Source: Chitinophagaceae bacterium T5-Br10_B2g13 (lineage in GTDB: Bacteria > Bacteroidota > Rhodothermia > Balneolales > Balneolaceae). Taken from it: 32,380 bases of DNA. This document shows, piece after piece, positions 25,474 through 32,380 of this stretch (positions within the stretch are counted from its first letter, which is position 1; the number at the start of each line of letters is the position of its first letter). The position numbers were made by a program, and so were the translations under genes. The stretch lies in assembly GCA_001564065.1 (NCBI GenBank), contig LKNA01000035.1, positions 1-32,380 on the forward strand, written 5' to 3'. Below the pieces are notes generated by a model. That model saw nothing but the letters and a program-made list of their open reading frames with translations, did no database searches and was not told the DNA's origin.

Positions 25474-28401
25474 ATGAAAACAGTAATCTCTCTTTTTCTG
25501 CTGTTCATCATTTTTACAGCAGATCTTTCCGCTCAGGGCTTTAACTCTCTGAATGGCCGTAATCATCCCTACCTGAACTGGCAGGTAGCTGAGACGGAAC
25601 ACTTCAGAATTATCTTTCCTGATCGTATTTCAGAAATTATTCCTCAAGCCGCAGCCGTTGCGGAAGAGAGTTACGCTGCATTGTCCGCAAATCTTGAAGT
25701 GGAGTTTTCAAAGAAAATAAGGATCTATCTTTCGGATGAGGATGAGATCGTCAACGGTTTTGCCAACCCGATCGGAAAAGGCTACACCGCTATCTGGGTG
25801 AACCTGAATGACTATGCCGAAACATGGACGGGTAGTGAAAAGTGGCTTCGGAAAGTGATTGCCCACGAATTGGGACATATTTTCCATTTCAAGGCAGTAT
25901 GGTCCGATTTTGGGCTTTTGAACTATCTAATTGCCGACCCGCTTCCTCGTCACTGGACTGAAGGATTGGCGCAGTATCAGACGGAATATTGGGACTCCCA
26001 GCGTGGAGACCGCTGGCTTCGAAAAGCGATTTTTGACAGCCGGCCGGGATTCAATGATGGCCAATCCATCGAGAACGGAAGGCTGCTCTATGCGGTTGGG
26101 AATTCGCAGCTTCGCTTTTTTACCGAAAAATATGGCGATAGTACACTTGTGAATCTACTTTCGCACAGAGATGATTTTCTGGGAATGAAGTACCACGATT
26201 TTAACAGTGCATTTGATGAAGTAGTAGAGGGCGGGTATCGATCATTCTACGAGGATTGGCGTAAGCATATGAATGTGTACTACAATACTCTTGCATCTCA
26301 GATGGAGCGCACAGACTCTTTGGGAACAGAGTCTGTTTCCTTGCCCGGTCAGTTCTATTACGATGTGGCGGTGAGTCCGGATGGGTCACAGCTGGCCGTT
26401 CTCTCATTGCAGTCGCTTGCCAGGCCCGTTCGTAGCCTCCATATCGTTCAAAACGACTCCACCCGCAACAGCCGGAAAGTGGCTGAGGGCTCAATTAACT
26501 CAGATGTTTCATGGAGTTCCGACGGTTCAGTCCTGTACTACTCCCGAACCGTTCGGGGAGTAAACTCTTCACTGTTGAATGACATTTTCAGCTTGGATGT
26601 AGAGTCGGGAAAGGAGGAACGACTTACACAAAGCCGCAAAGCAAAGTATCCTACACAGGGTCCGCTGAATAATACCATAGCATATATAGTAAATGAAAAC
26701 GGTGTCGGAAATCTTTTTCAGCTTGATTTGGTAACGGGAGAGGAGAGTCGAATTACAAACTACTCCGGCGATGTGCAAACGATACACCCGCTTTGGGTAA
26801 AACGAAACCAGTCGTGGCTGATTCATAAGTTCAATGAAGATGGCAGTCGAAATATGGTGCTGGTCGACCCGCTTTCCGGAAGCGAAACTGTTCTGGACCG
26901 AAATGATACAGACAACAGAAATTTTGTTTTAAGTCCTGATGGCAGCAAATTGGCCTATACATCCCTTCGCGATGAAGTGCCAAATGTGTTTGTGTACGAC
27001 TTTGAATCAGCTGAAGAACGGCGGGTAACCAATCTCTTCACCGGAGGAGAAATTTATGGATGGACGTCATCAGTGGATACGCTCGAGACGGAAAAGTTGC
27101 TGATCAAAGCGAGTGAAACAAAACGAAGGGATCAAGTCTATTGGGTTGATCCGGATAGGGATGTTTTTACTGGCGATGATAGGGTACCTGAAGTCTACTC
27201 GAGCTGGAGACTCAAACAGGCGCCGAATATGATTTCGTCTGTGATTGATCCTGACGAAAGCCTGATTGTTGACCGGTACAAGTATCGACCGCTTCAGAAT
27301 TTGACGCACGCATCAACCATCATTCTGCCTTACTACGCAGATTCGAGAAACTGGGGACTGTTTGGGGTGACCGGATTTACAGAACCGCTGGGTAAACATA
27401 TTTTTGCGGCAACGGGTAATGTTTCATTCGGGAATTTTGATTACTCCTACGGTGTGTTGAGCTACATCAACAATCAGTTTTATCCATCTATTGCTACCTC
27501 GATCTATAAAACTCCGGGAAGCGCCTTTTTTTATGGGGATAAATTTCTGGTTGAGGAGCTGATAGGCGGACAAATTACCGTAAATATACCGGTAGATCGT
27601 TTTGAAGCGCCCTATCAAAACGGGAGTATTTATGCACGATTCCGGCATGTTTTGATTCACCCTTTTGACCGAGATGCTTTCCCCGGTTCATTCCAAGTCC
27701 CGGCTCCGGAGGAAGCGCGGCAAACGGATCTGACGGTTGGATTTCAGATCAAAAAGCAGAGGCCGTGGAGAGATAATGTGATCCACACGCTGGACGGCTG
27801 GGGTGTTCGTGGATTATTGACCGGTGCAGAAAAGATTCTGGGATCAGAAGTGAGATTTGCAACGGCAGACCTAAGCGCATATAAGGTGTTTCCGTCTCTC
27901 GGTCTGCAGCGGTTTTATTTCTATGGACGATATCAGCAGCAGTGGGGATCTCCGTTACTTCAGAACTACATCGGTTTTTCCCGGCTGGATAACATCCATT
28001 TGAGTTTACCTGGAGAAGTGCCGCTCGAGTTGTTTAATCAGGCTGAAAGAGTTCGCGGATACCGGGAGTTTATTGCCGGTGATCGTGTTGCCTTTGGACG
28101 ATTTGAGTACCGGATTCCGTTTCTGCCATCACTGAACACAACTATTCTGGGACTGCTTGATTTAGGAGCAACGTCAATTTCGCTGTTCTCAGACGCCGGT
28201 GTGGTTTGGAATGCAAGGTTTGCAGATGGCACGACCGGCAGAGAGGAGCGATGGGGAGCCGGTGCGGAACTAAAAAATTCACTGAATCTTGCAGGTATCA
28301 GGATTGCCCATGCAGTCGGAATTGCACAGCCTGCGCAGGAGCTTTTTACAGATACTGATTACGATCTTTACTATCGGGTGCGTGCGGTGGTTCCGTTTTA
28401 A
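25474..28401 (+). CDS. Exported HELGH metalloprotease with PD40 propeller and outer-membrane beta-barrel region
   Basis: A 975-residue protein starting at the ATG at 25474, which begins a signal peptide (MKTVISLFLLFIIFTADLSAQG); a longer frame from a TTG at 25396 would bury it. Domain 1 (about 25-280) is a peptidase-MA-like zinc protease: His131-Glu-Leu-Gly-His135, with Glu in HWTEGLAQY as a likely third ligand. Domain 2 (about 290-580) has PD40/TolB-like strands (VAVSPDGSQLAVLS, VSWSSDGSVLYYS, LSPDGSKLAYTS). Domain 3 (about 620-975) alternates beta strands rich in Tyr and Gly, ending YYRVRAVVPF, the aromatic end typical of outer-membrane barrels; VRGYREF recalls Omp85-type surface antigens. 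It may be a barrel-anchored protease exposed at the surface or the periplasm. The exact substrate is unknown. Confidence 0.82.
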   Translation: MKTVISLFLLFIIFTADLSAQGFNSLNGRNHPYLNWQVAETEHFRIIFPDRISEIIPQAAAVAEESYAALSANLEVEFSKKIRIYLSDEDEIVNGFANPIGKGYTAIWVNLNDYAETWTGSEKWLRKVIAHELGHIFHFKAVWSDFGLLNYLIADPLPRHWTEGLAQYQTEYWDSQRGDRWLRKAIFDSRPGFNDGQSIENGRLLYAVGNSQLRFFTEKYGDSTLVNLLSHRDDFLGMKYHDFNSAFDEVVEGGYRSFYEDWRKHMNVYYNTLASQMERTDSLGTESVSLPGQFYYDVAVSPDGSQLAVLSLQSLARPVRSLHIVQNDSTRNSRKVAEGSINSDVSWSSDGSVLYYSRTVRGVNSSLLNDIFSLDVESGKEERLTQSRKAKYPTQGPLNNTIAYIVNENGVGNLFQLDLVTGEESRITNYSGDVQTIHPLWVKRNQSWLIHKFNEDGSRNMVLVDPLSGSETVLDRNDTDNRNFVLSPDGSKLAYTSLRDEVPNVFVYDFESAEERRVTNLFTGGEIYGWTSSVDTLETEKLLIKASETKRRDQVYWVDPDRDVFTGDDRVPEVYSSWRLKQAPNMISSVIDPDESLIVDRYKYRPLQNLTHASTIILPYYADSRNWGLFGVTGFTEPLGKHIFAATGNVSFGNFDYSYGVLSYINNQFYPSIATSIYKTPGSAFFYGDKFLVEELIGGQITVNIPVDRFEAPYQNGSIYARFRHVLIHPFDRDAFPGSFQVPAPEEARQTDLTVGFQIKKQRPWRDNVIHTLDGWGVRGLLTGAEKILGSEVRFATADLSAYKVFPSLGLQRFYFYGRYQQQWGSPLLQNYIGFSRLDNIHLSLPGEVPLELFNQAERVRGYREFIAGDRVAFGRFEYRIPFLPSLNTTILGLLDLGATSISLFSDAGVVWNARFADGTTGREERWGAGAELKNSLNLAGIRIAHAVGIAQPAQELFTDTDYDLYYRVRAVVPF

Positions 28402-28405
28402 AAAA

Positions 28406-28479
28406 AGTATTGGGTAGCGGGTATCGAGTATAAAGTAAACTCCTTTTTACTTGTTACCTGATACTTACTACTTAATACT
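28406..28479. terminator. Palindromic bidirectional terminator, AGTATT/GTATC word family
   Basis: The 20 bases at 28406-28425 (AGTATTGGGTAGCGGGTATC) pair with the 20 bases at 28460-28479 in 19 positions when G-U wobbles are counted. A second inner stem AAGTAA/TTACTT lies in the spacer. It separates two convergent genes (stops at 28401 and 28483), a typical site for a terminator that serves both. No long T run follows, so the strength is uncertain. Same design as other word palindromes here. Confidence 0.65.
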
Positions 28480-28482
28480 GAA

Positions 28483-29262
28483 TCAAATTCCTCTTCTCAA
28501 TCCTCGCTCGGTAAATCGCCAATCCTCAATTGAAGTGTTGATTTCCCTGTCACTCCAGGTGATTTCTGTTTTTCGGTCTTCGCGCAGGTCGTACATCGTC
28601 ATTTTGGCCGGACTCCAGAGCTGATCTGTGATCTGTTCTAAATTTTCAGCTTCCAGTCTCTTAATCTGTTCGCCTTCCTCATTGTAATAGTGAATTTTCT
28701 GAAGCGCGTATTTCTCTTTCAGGATTTCAAACTCTACATAAGCATACTGACCGGATTCGGGTTTGGACGCGCGAACGAGGTAGTATGCTTCATGCTCTTC
28801 AAGCCACTCAAATTCATAATCGTCCGGATCCTGATCGCCGAGATCTTCGTAGGTGAAGTCGCTACCCATAAAGCGGTCACCTCGTTCGGCTGATCCGATG
28901 GTTTGTATTCTTCCGACTGACGGTAGATAAAGACGTTGATCTGTATTTCCATCCTTCCGAACGGTTAAGAATCCCGTGCCTCTTACATTGCCCGGATCGG
29001 AAAATATAATCAGGCTTTTGTTGTTGTCGCCGTCAACTACATTCCAGGATTGCATGGTTCTGGAGCGGGTTCTACCTCTCGGATCGGTAATCACCATCTC
29101 CATTTTTGCCGTTTCAGACTCGATGGAATTTCTGCGATCATCTACTTCCTCAAAAATAGATCGAGCCTGTTCTTCATCTGTGATTCTTTCCTGGGCTGCG
29201 AGCTGATTGGTAAGTGAGAAAAGGAGAAAGCCTGCAAATAAAAAAGTCAGTTTTTTCATCAT
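28483..29262 (-). CDS. LolA-like outer membrane lipoprotein-sorting family protein
   Basis: A 259-residue exported protein with a signal peptide (about 1-23, KKLTFLFAGFLLFSLTNQLAAQ). The rest fits the LolA-like fold used for lipoprotein or lipid carriage: SETAKMEMVITDPRGRTRSRTMQSWN, DNNKSLIIFSDPGNVRGTGFLTVRK, RLYLPSVGRIQTI, MGSDFTYEDLG, then the final WSDREINTSIEDWRFTERGLRRG. The phrase F-x-P-x-x-V/I-R-G-T-G-FL and MGSDFTYEDL are typical of the 'outer membrane lipoprotein-sorting protein' group, which often serves RND-type transporters of the MMPL family. No such transporter is adjacent. Two adjacent ATG codons at 29257-29262 could start it. It converges with the metalloprotease gene. Confidence 0.87.
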   Translation of the reverse strand: MMKKLTFLFAGFLLFSLTNQLAAQERITDEEQARSIFEEVDDRRNSIESETAKMEMVITDPRGRTRSRTMQSWNVVDGDNNKSLIIFSDPGNVRGTGFLTVRKDGNTDQRLYLPSVGRIQTIGSAERGDRFMGSDFTYEDLGDQDPDDYEFEWLEEHEAYYLVRASKPESGQYAYVEFEILKEKYALQKIHYYNEEGEQIKRLEAENLEQITDQLWSPAKMTMYDLREDRKTEITWSDREINTSIEDWRFTERGLRRGI

Positions 29263-29322
29263 ATTTGTTCTGTTTTCTGAAAAAACAGCCCGGAATTTTT
29301 AAACGTTCAAATATAGGTCAGT

Positions 29323-30675
29323 TTATTTTAAGGAGGTATTTCTTAACTCCTCTTCAAAAAAGAACTTCGATCGTCCAAATGCCGGCTGAAGCTCATCAAG
29401 CCAGATGGCATCCGGATTATACTTGGCAAAAAATGGCTTGTCTACCCATTCGGGATTCCTGCCTTGAATCAATCGCAGGACAAAAACCTTTTCTCCGTGG
29501 ACTTCTTCTACTCCAAGTATTTGCACCTTGCCGGGGTGTGCTGACATGCTGGGGCCTCTCACAGTCCGTCCCAGTCCACTTGTTTGTTGATAAGCCTCCT
29601 GGAAAATCTGCCAGGCTCGCTCAAGAGGTATGCCATAAAAATGTTGAGCACCGGTATTCCGAACTACAAACATATAGTACGGGATGACACCCATCTGCAC
29701 CTGTTGCTGCCACATTTTAGCCCATATATCAGGATGATCATTAATTTTGTAGAGCAGCGGTGACTGGGTTCGTATCACAGCACCTGTCTGCTGAATATTT
29801 TGAACAGCTTTTTTGACAATAGCTGTTTCTTGTTCAACCGGGTGATTGAAGTGCGCCATGAATGCAAGATGTATCCCGGAGTCGACCACTTTTTTAAAAA
29901 GGCTGAGCGTTTTACGGGCATCGCGGTCAGTTACATATTTGTAAGGCCAGTAACTCAGGGATTTGCTGCCGATGCGAATGTTTTGCAGATTCGGAAGGTC
30001 TGCTTCAAGAAGAGGATTGATGTACCGTTCCAGTATATCAGCTTTCATAACCATTGGATCACCGCCGGTAAAGAGAATATCAGTAATCTGAGGGTTTTCT
30101 CTGAGATAGCCGATCAGTTTTTCAATTTCCCGAGTTGCAAATCTATAATCATTCATACCAACAAACTGAGGCCAGCGAAAACAAAAAGTACAGTATGCAT
30201 GACAGGTTTGTCCTTGACTGGGAAAGAAGAGAAGGGTCTCCCGGTATTTATGCTGAATACCCTCAAGCTTCTCTTCATGATAATGTGGAACATTATGCTC
30301 CATCTGTCCGGCAGGGTTGGGATTTAGTTGTAGCCTGATCGCATTGGCTTTAGCCTTTATTTCTTTTTTTGAAGCACCACTCCTGATCAGCTCAGCCATC
30401 GTATTAAAGTGCTCCTCATTCAGCAGCTCTTTAACCGGAAAAGTCAATATAAAAATGGGATCGTCAGGAGCATTATCCCAATTAATTAATTCGTCAACCA
30501 CATAATTATTAGCCCTGAAGGGCAAAACAGATCCCACAACCTCAATGGCAAATCTGGCTTCTTCAGATAGTTTTTTTATTTGAGGAATTTCCCGAAAATT
30601 TTTCAGAGTGTATGCTCTATAGTTTTGAATTGAAATATCGGAATGACCATTTGGATGGTGAACATTTGATTTCAT
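29323..30675 (-). CDS. KamA-family radical SAM protein (lysine 2,3-aminomutase-like)
   Basis: A 450-residue radical SAM enzyme. The 4Fe-4S cluster motif is Cys158-xxx-Cys162-xx-Cys165 (CHAYCTFCFRWPQF). The SAM-binding TGGDPM (203-208) and a C-terminal HPGKVQI with Lys383, in the place of the PLP-binding lysine of aminomutases, are also present. SPLLYKINDHP (305-315) corresponds to the SPLLxGVND region. The surround of the cysteines (FCFRWPQFVG) differs from the usual CRHCTRR/RK of true lysine 2,3-aminomutase and EF-P lysyl mutase EpmB, and the protein is longer than EpmB, so the substrate may not be lysine. The ATG is preceded by GAGGAGG, although only 2 bases away. It stands alone, with a 333-base gap upstream. 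Confidence 0.82.
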   Translation of the reverse strand: MKSNVHHPNGHSDISIQNYRAYTLKNFREIPQIKKLSEEARFAIEVVGSVLPFRANNYVVDELINWDNAPDDPIFILTFPVKELLNEEHFNTMAELIRSGASKKEIKAKANAIRLQLNPNPAGQMEHNVPHYHEEKLEGIQHKYRETLLFFPSQGQTCHAYCTFCFRWPQFVGMNDYRFATREIEKLIGYLRENPQITDILFTGGDPMVMKADILERYINPLLEADLPNLQNIRIGSKSLSYWPYKYVTDRDARKTLSLFKKVVDSGIHLAFMAHFNHPVEQETAIVKKAVQNIQQTGAVIRTQSPLLYKINDHPDIWAKMWQQQVQMGVIPYYMFVVRNTGAQHFYGIPLERAWQIFQEAYQQTSGLGRTVRGPSMSAHPGKVQILGVEEVHGEKVFVLRLIQGRNPEWVDKPFFAKYNPDAIWLDELQPAFGRSKFFFEEELRNTSLK

Positions 30676-31008
30676 ACCCTCCTCATTTGAACGGTTAACT
30701 TTTCTTTAAAATCGTATCAACACTTTCTGATTGACAGCTACGTCTAGCAGGTGCAGGTTTATAGCCTCTCGCAGATAAATATGTGATCCTTTTTTAATAT
30801 ATAAAGGATTTTAAGAGTAAAATTAAAAACTTAAGAGCACTAATGGCTAAATGATGAATATAAATTACTTGAATCAGCTTATGAATTTTAGAGGACGTTG
30901 GAAGGGCGCAACTGAGTGGCATACTATAGTGGGATAGAAATCGGTATATTCTTGTAGATTTCTGATTTACTGTTTCTCTCAACCCCAAATTGAATAAAAA
31001 TTGATTTC
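30676..31008. other. Intergenic region between the KamA-like and M20 genes
   Basis: A 333-base AT-rich gap that must hold two divergent promoters. The only structure I see is a small hairpin ATCCTTT (30786-30792) with AAAGGAT (30803-30809). A 27-codon frame from 30854 and a 64-codon minus frame (30794-30988) exist but show no sign of being real. No repeat-family copy, tRNA or riboswitch is recognised. Confidence 0.45.
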
Positions 31009-32196
31009 ATGAGTACCTTTCGTGATCTGATTAATAAACAGGCGAAAATACATTTCGATTACATGGTTTCCGTACGCCGCCACCTCCACAAAAATCCGGA
31101 GGTGAGCTACAAAGAGTACGACACCACCGAATTTATTCTGAATGAGCTGAAGCAGATGGGAATTGAGACTCACCGCCCGCTCGAGACCGGATGCGTGGGA
31201 ATCATTGAAGGGAAACCTTCAGGCCGGGTCATTGCACTGCGTGCCGATATTGATGCGCTGGCAATGGATGAAGAGGGTGAAGCAAAGCAGGAGTTCAAAT
31301 CTGAAAGGCCGGGAGCGGCTCACTGCTGCGGACACGATGCTCATACGGCCAATATGCTGGGGGCTGCAAAAATCCTGATGGATCTGAAAGATCAGATTCA
31401 GGGAAAGGTCGTATTGATATTTCAACCCGGAGAGGAGAAGCTTCCCGGTGGCGGGCGTCTGCTGATGGAGTCCGGATTTTTGCAGAAACAGGGAGTTCAG
31501 GAGGTGTATGGCCTTCATATGAATCCGAACTACGAAGTTGGACAAATTGCCACAAAAACCGGCCCGCTGATGGCTCGCCCCGATGAGATCGAGATCGAAA
31601 TTTATGGTAAAGGTGGTCACGCGGCTTCCCCTCACGAAACGATCGATCCGATTGTGCTGGCAGCACAGGTTATTACTCAATTTCAAACCATTGTGAGCCG
31701 AAATATTAATCCGACCGAGCCTGCAGTGATAACTATTGGAAAAATTCAGGCGGGGTCAACCTATAACGTGATACCGGAAAAAGCGAAGCTGCTTGGGACC
31801 GTTCGAACATTTTCGCGGGACACTGCCATGCTGATCAAATCAAGAATGGAGGCGATTCTGAAAGGAGTTGTTGAGGGGGCCGGCGGCAGATACGAATTTC
31901 TATTTAATGAGGGGTATCCGGCAATTGATAATGAGGAAGGTTGTACACAGAACGTGATGGAGACGGCAAAAGAGCTGTTTGGTGAGGATCAGCTTATTGA
32001 AATCGATACTCCGGTTATGGGCGGGGAGGATTTTGCTTTTTATCAACAGGAATTTCCGGGAGCTTTCTACTTTTTGGGTATCAGAAGTGAAGAGGCGGAT
32101 TCCGCCTGGAGCTGGCATCATCCCAAATACAATATCGATGAGCGGGCTTTTCTGACCGGCGCTTCGCTTATGGCAGGTTTGGCTTTAAAGGAGTAA
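31009..32196 (+). CDS. Cytoplasmic M20 family amidohydrolase
   Basis: A 395-residue M20D-type metallohydrolase without a signal peptide. Motifs: RRHLHKNPEVSYKEYDT (23-39), LRADIDALAM (77-86), the metal site HCCGHDAHTANML (Cys107, His109), FQPGEEKLPGGG (138-149, Glu142/Glu143), GLHM, GKGGHAASPH in the lid domain, GGEDFAFY near the end, and a last metal His in WSWHHPKYNID. It is related to the exported enzyme at 22.3 kb but with shorter N-terminus and a cytoplasmic location, so the pair would treat acylated amino acids or short peptides on both sides of the inner membrane. Substrate is not readable from sequence. Its last codons contain the ribosome site of the next gene (AAAGGAG at 32187-32193), so both are translated from one message. 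Confidence 0.93.
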   Translation: MSTFRDLINKQAKIHFDYMVSVRRHLHKNPEVSYKEYDTTEFILNELKQMGIETHRPLETGCVGIIEGKPSGRVIALRADIDALAMDEEGEAKQEFKSERPGAAHCCGHDAHTANMLGAAKILMDLKDQIQGKVVLIFQPGEEKLPGGGRLLMESGFLQKQGVQEVYGLHMNPNYEVGQIATKTGPLMARPDEIEIEIYGKGGHAASPHETIDPIVLAAQVITQFQTIVSRNINPTEPAVITIGKIQAGSTYNVIPEKAKLLGTVRTFSRDTAMLIKSRMEAILKGVVEGAGGRYEFLFNEGYPAIDNEEGCTQNVMETAKELFGEDQLIEIDTPVMGGEDFAFYQQEFPGAFYFLGIRSEEADSAWSWHHPKYNIDERAFLTGASLMAGLALKE

Positions 32197-32200
32197 TTCG

Positions 32201-32380
32201 ATGAAACTTGCATTTGATAATCCTTCGGGCAGCTTTTTTCAACTTTCTGATGAGCAGATTAAAAAAGGATTGGAAGCTTCTCGTAAAAGCCCGCGGAAAA
32301 GAATGATTTTGCCAATCCACCGTGTGCAGGGAGCTGAAGTGCAACGGTTGATCAACTTCCTTCAGCCGGGAACCTATATA
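32201..32380 (+). CDS. WbuC-type cupin-fold protein, N-terminal part (cut by window edge)
   Basis: Sixty codons from the ATG at 32201 run open to the end of the window. The visible part starts MKLAFDNPSGSFFQLSDEQI and contains SPRKRMILPIHR and VQRLINFLQPGTYI. This S-P-R-x-R...H-R...VQR-x-x-N-x-x-x-P-G-T-Y pattern is that of the WbuC family of small cupin metalloproteins, which would continue into a PHxH metal motif just past the edge. Some family members lie in O-antigen gene clusters, but the reaction is poorly known. The ATG is 4 bases after the M20 stop, with AAAGGAG as ribosome site. Confidence 0.7.
   Translation, partial: MKLAFDNPSGSFFQLSDEQIKKGLEASRKSPRKRMILPIHRVQGAEVQRLINFLQPGTYI

Noticed and set aside
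30794-30988. 64-codon minus-strand frame in the gap before the second M20 gene
   Set aside because: No ribosome site, no recognisable composition, and it covers the region that must hold promoters.

Overview
The window carries ordinary chromosomal genes from a Gram-negative member of the FCB group. I favour a Balneolales/Rhodothermota-like marine heterotroph, but only by inference. The supporting signs are exported S9 and M20 peptidases, a LolA-like protein, a metalloprotease fused to a beta-barrel, a KamA-family radical SAM enzyme, an SDR-type threonine dehydrogenase next to kbl, the PdeM/Lhr-like 'ligase-associated' repair pair, weak Shine-Dalgarno use and moderate GC. I see no rRNA, tRNA, CRISPR array, prophage or transposase gene.

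Layout. 1-1.7 kb: a small lipoprotein, an ECF-like sigma factor and an exported membrane protein of unknown function. 1.7-4.9 kb: pdeM and its DEXH helicase. 5.0-8.7 kb: acetyl-CoA synthetase, a three-helix membrane protein and alanine dehydrogenase, i.e. acetate and alanine use. 8.8-11.8 kb: rsmA, then groES-groEL with a clear terminator. 12.0-12.4 kb: a four-helix-bundle (S23/IVS-type) gene set in repeat words. 12.6-15.0 kb: an nfeD-SPFH-SPFH membrane operon. 15.3-17.6 kb: kbl and tdh, which together split threonine into glycine and acetyl-CoA. 17.8-19.6 kb: a TRIC/UPF0126 channel and a divergent AlkA-like protein. 20.2-25.2 kb: an exported S9 peptidase, an exported M20 amidohydrolase and an unknown exported protein. 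25.5-32.4 kb: a protease/propeller/barrel protein, a LolA-like protein, a KamA-family protein, a second M20 amidohydrolase and the start of a WbuC-type cupin.

The most unusual content lies between the genes. Five intergenic spaces in 17.6-25.4 kb hold copies of one long imperfect palindrome (about 105-145 bp) built from short CTCTGCG/CGCAGAG words around a conserved central spacer. All five have the same orientation and each follows the 3' end of a plus-strand gene. One copy (near 25.2-25.4 kb) also carries the last 12 codons and stop of the upstream M20 gene, with 91 bp identical to the source, so the repeat plus flanking coding DNA was recently copied. Four other spaces hold palindromes of the same design built from unrelated words (AAAAGGCAAAA; GAACCG/AAACCG; AAATTCCAAAC; AGTATT/GTATC). 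These look like several families of one kind of intergenic element, probably acting as 3'-end hairpins or terminators. How they arise and spread cannot be read from this window.
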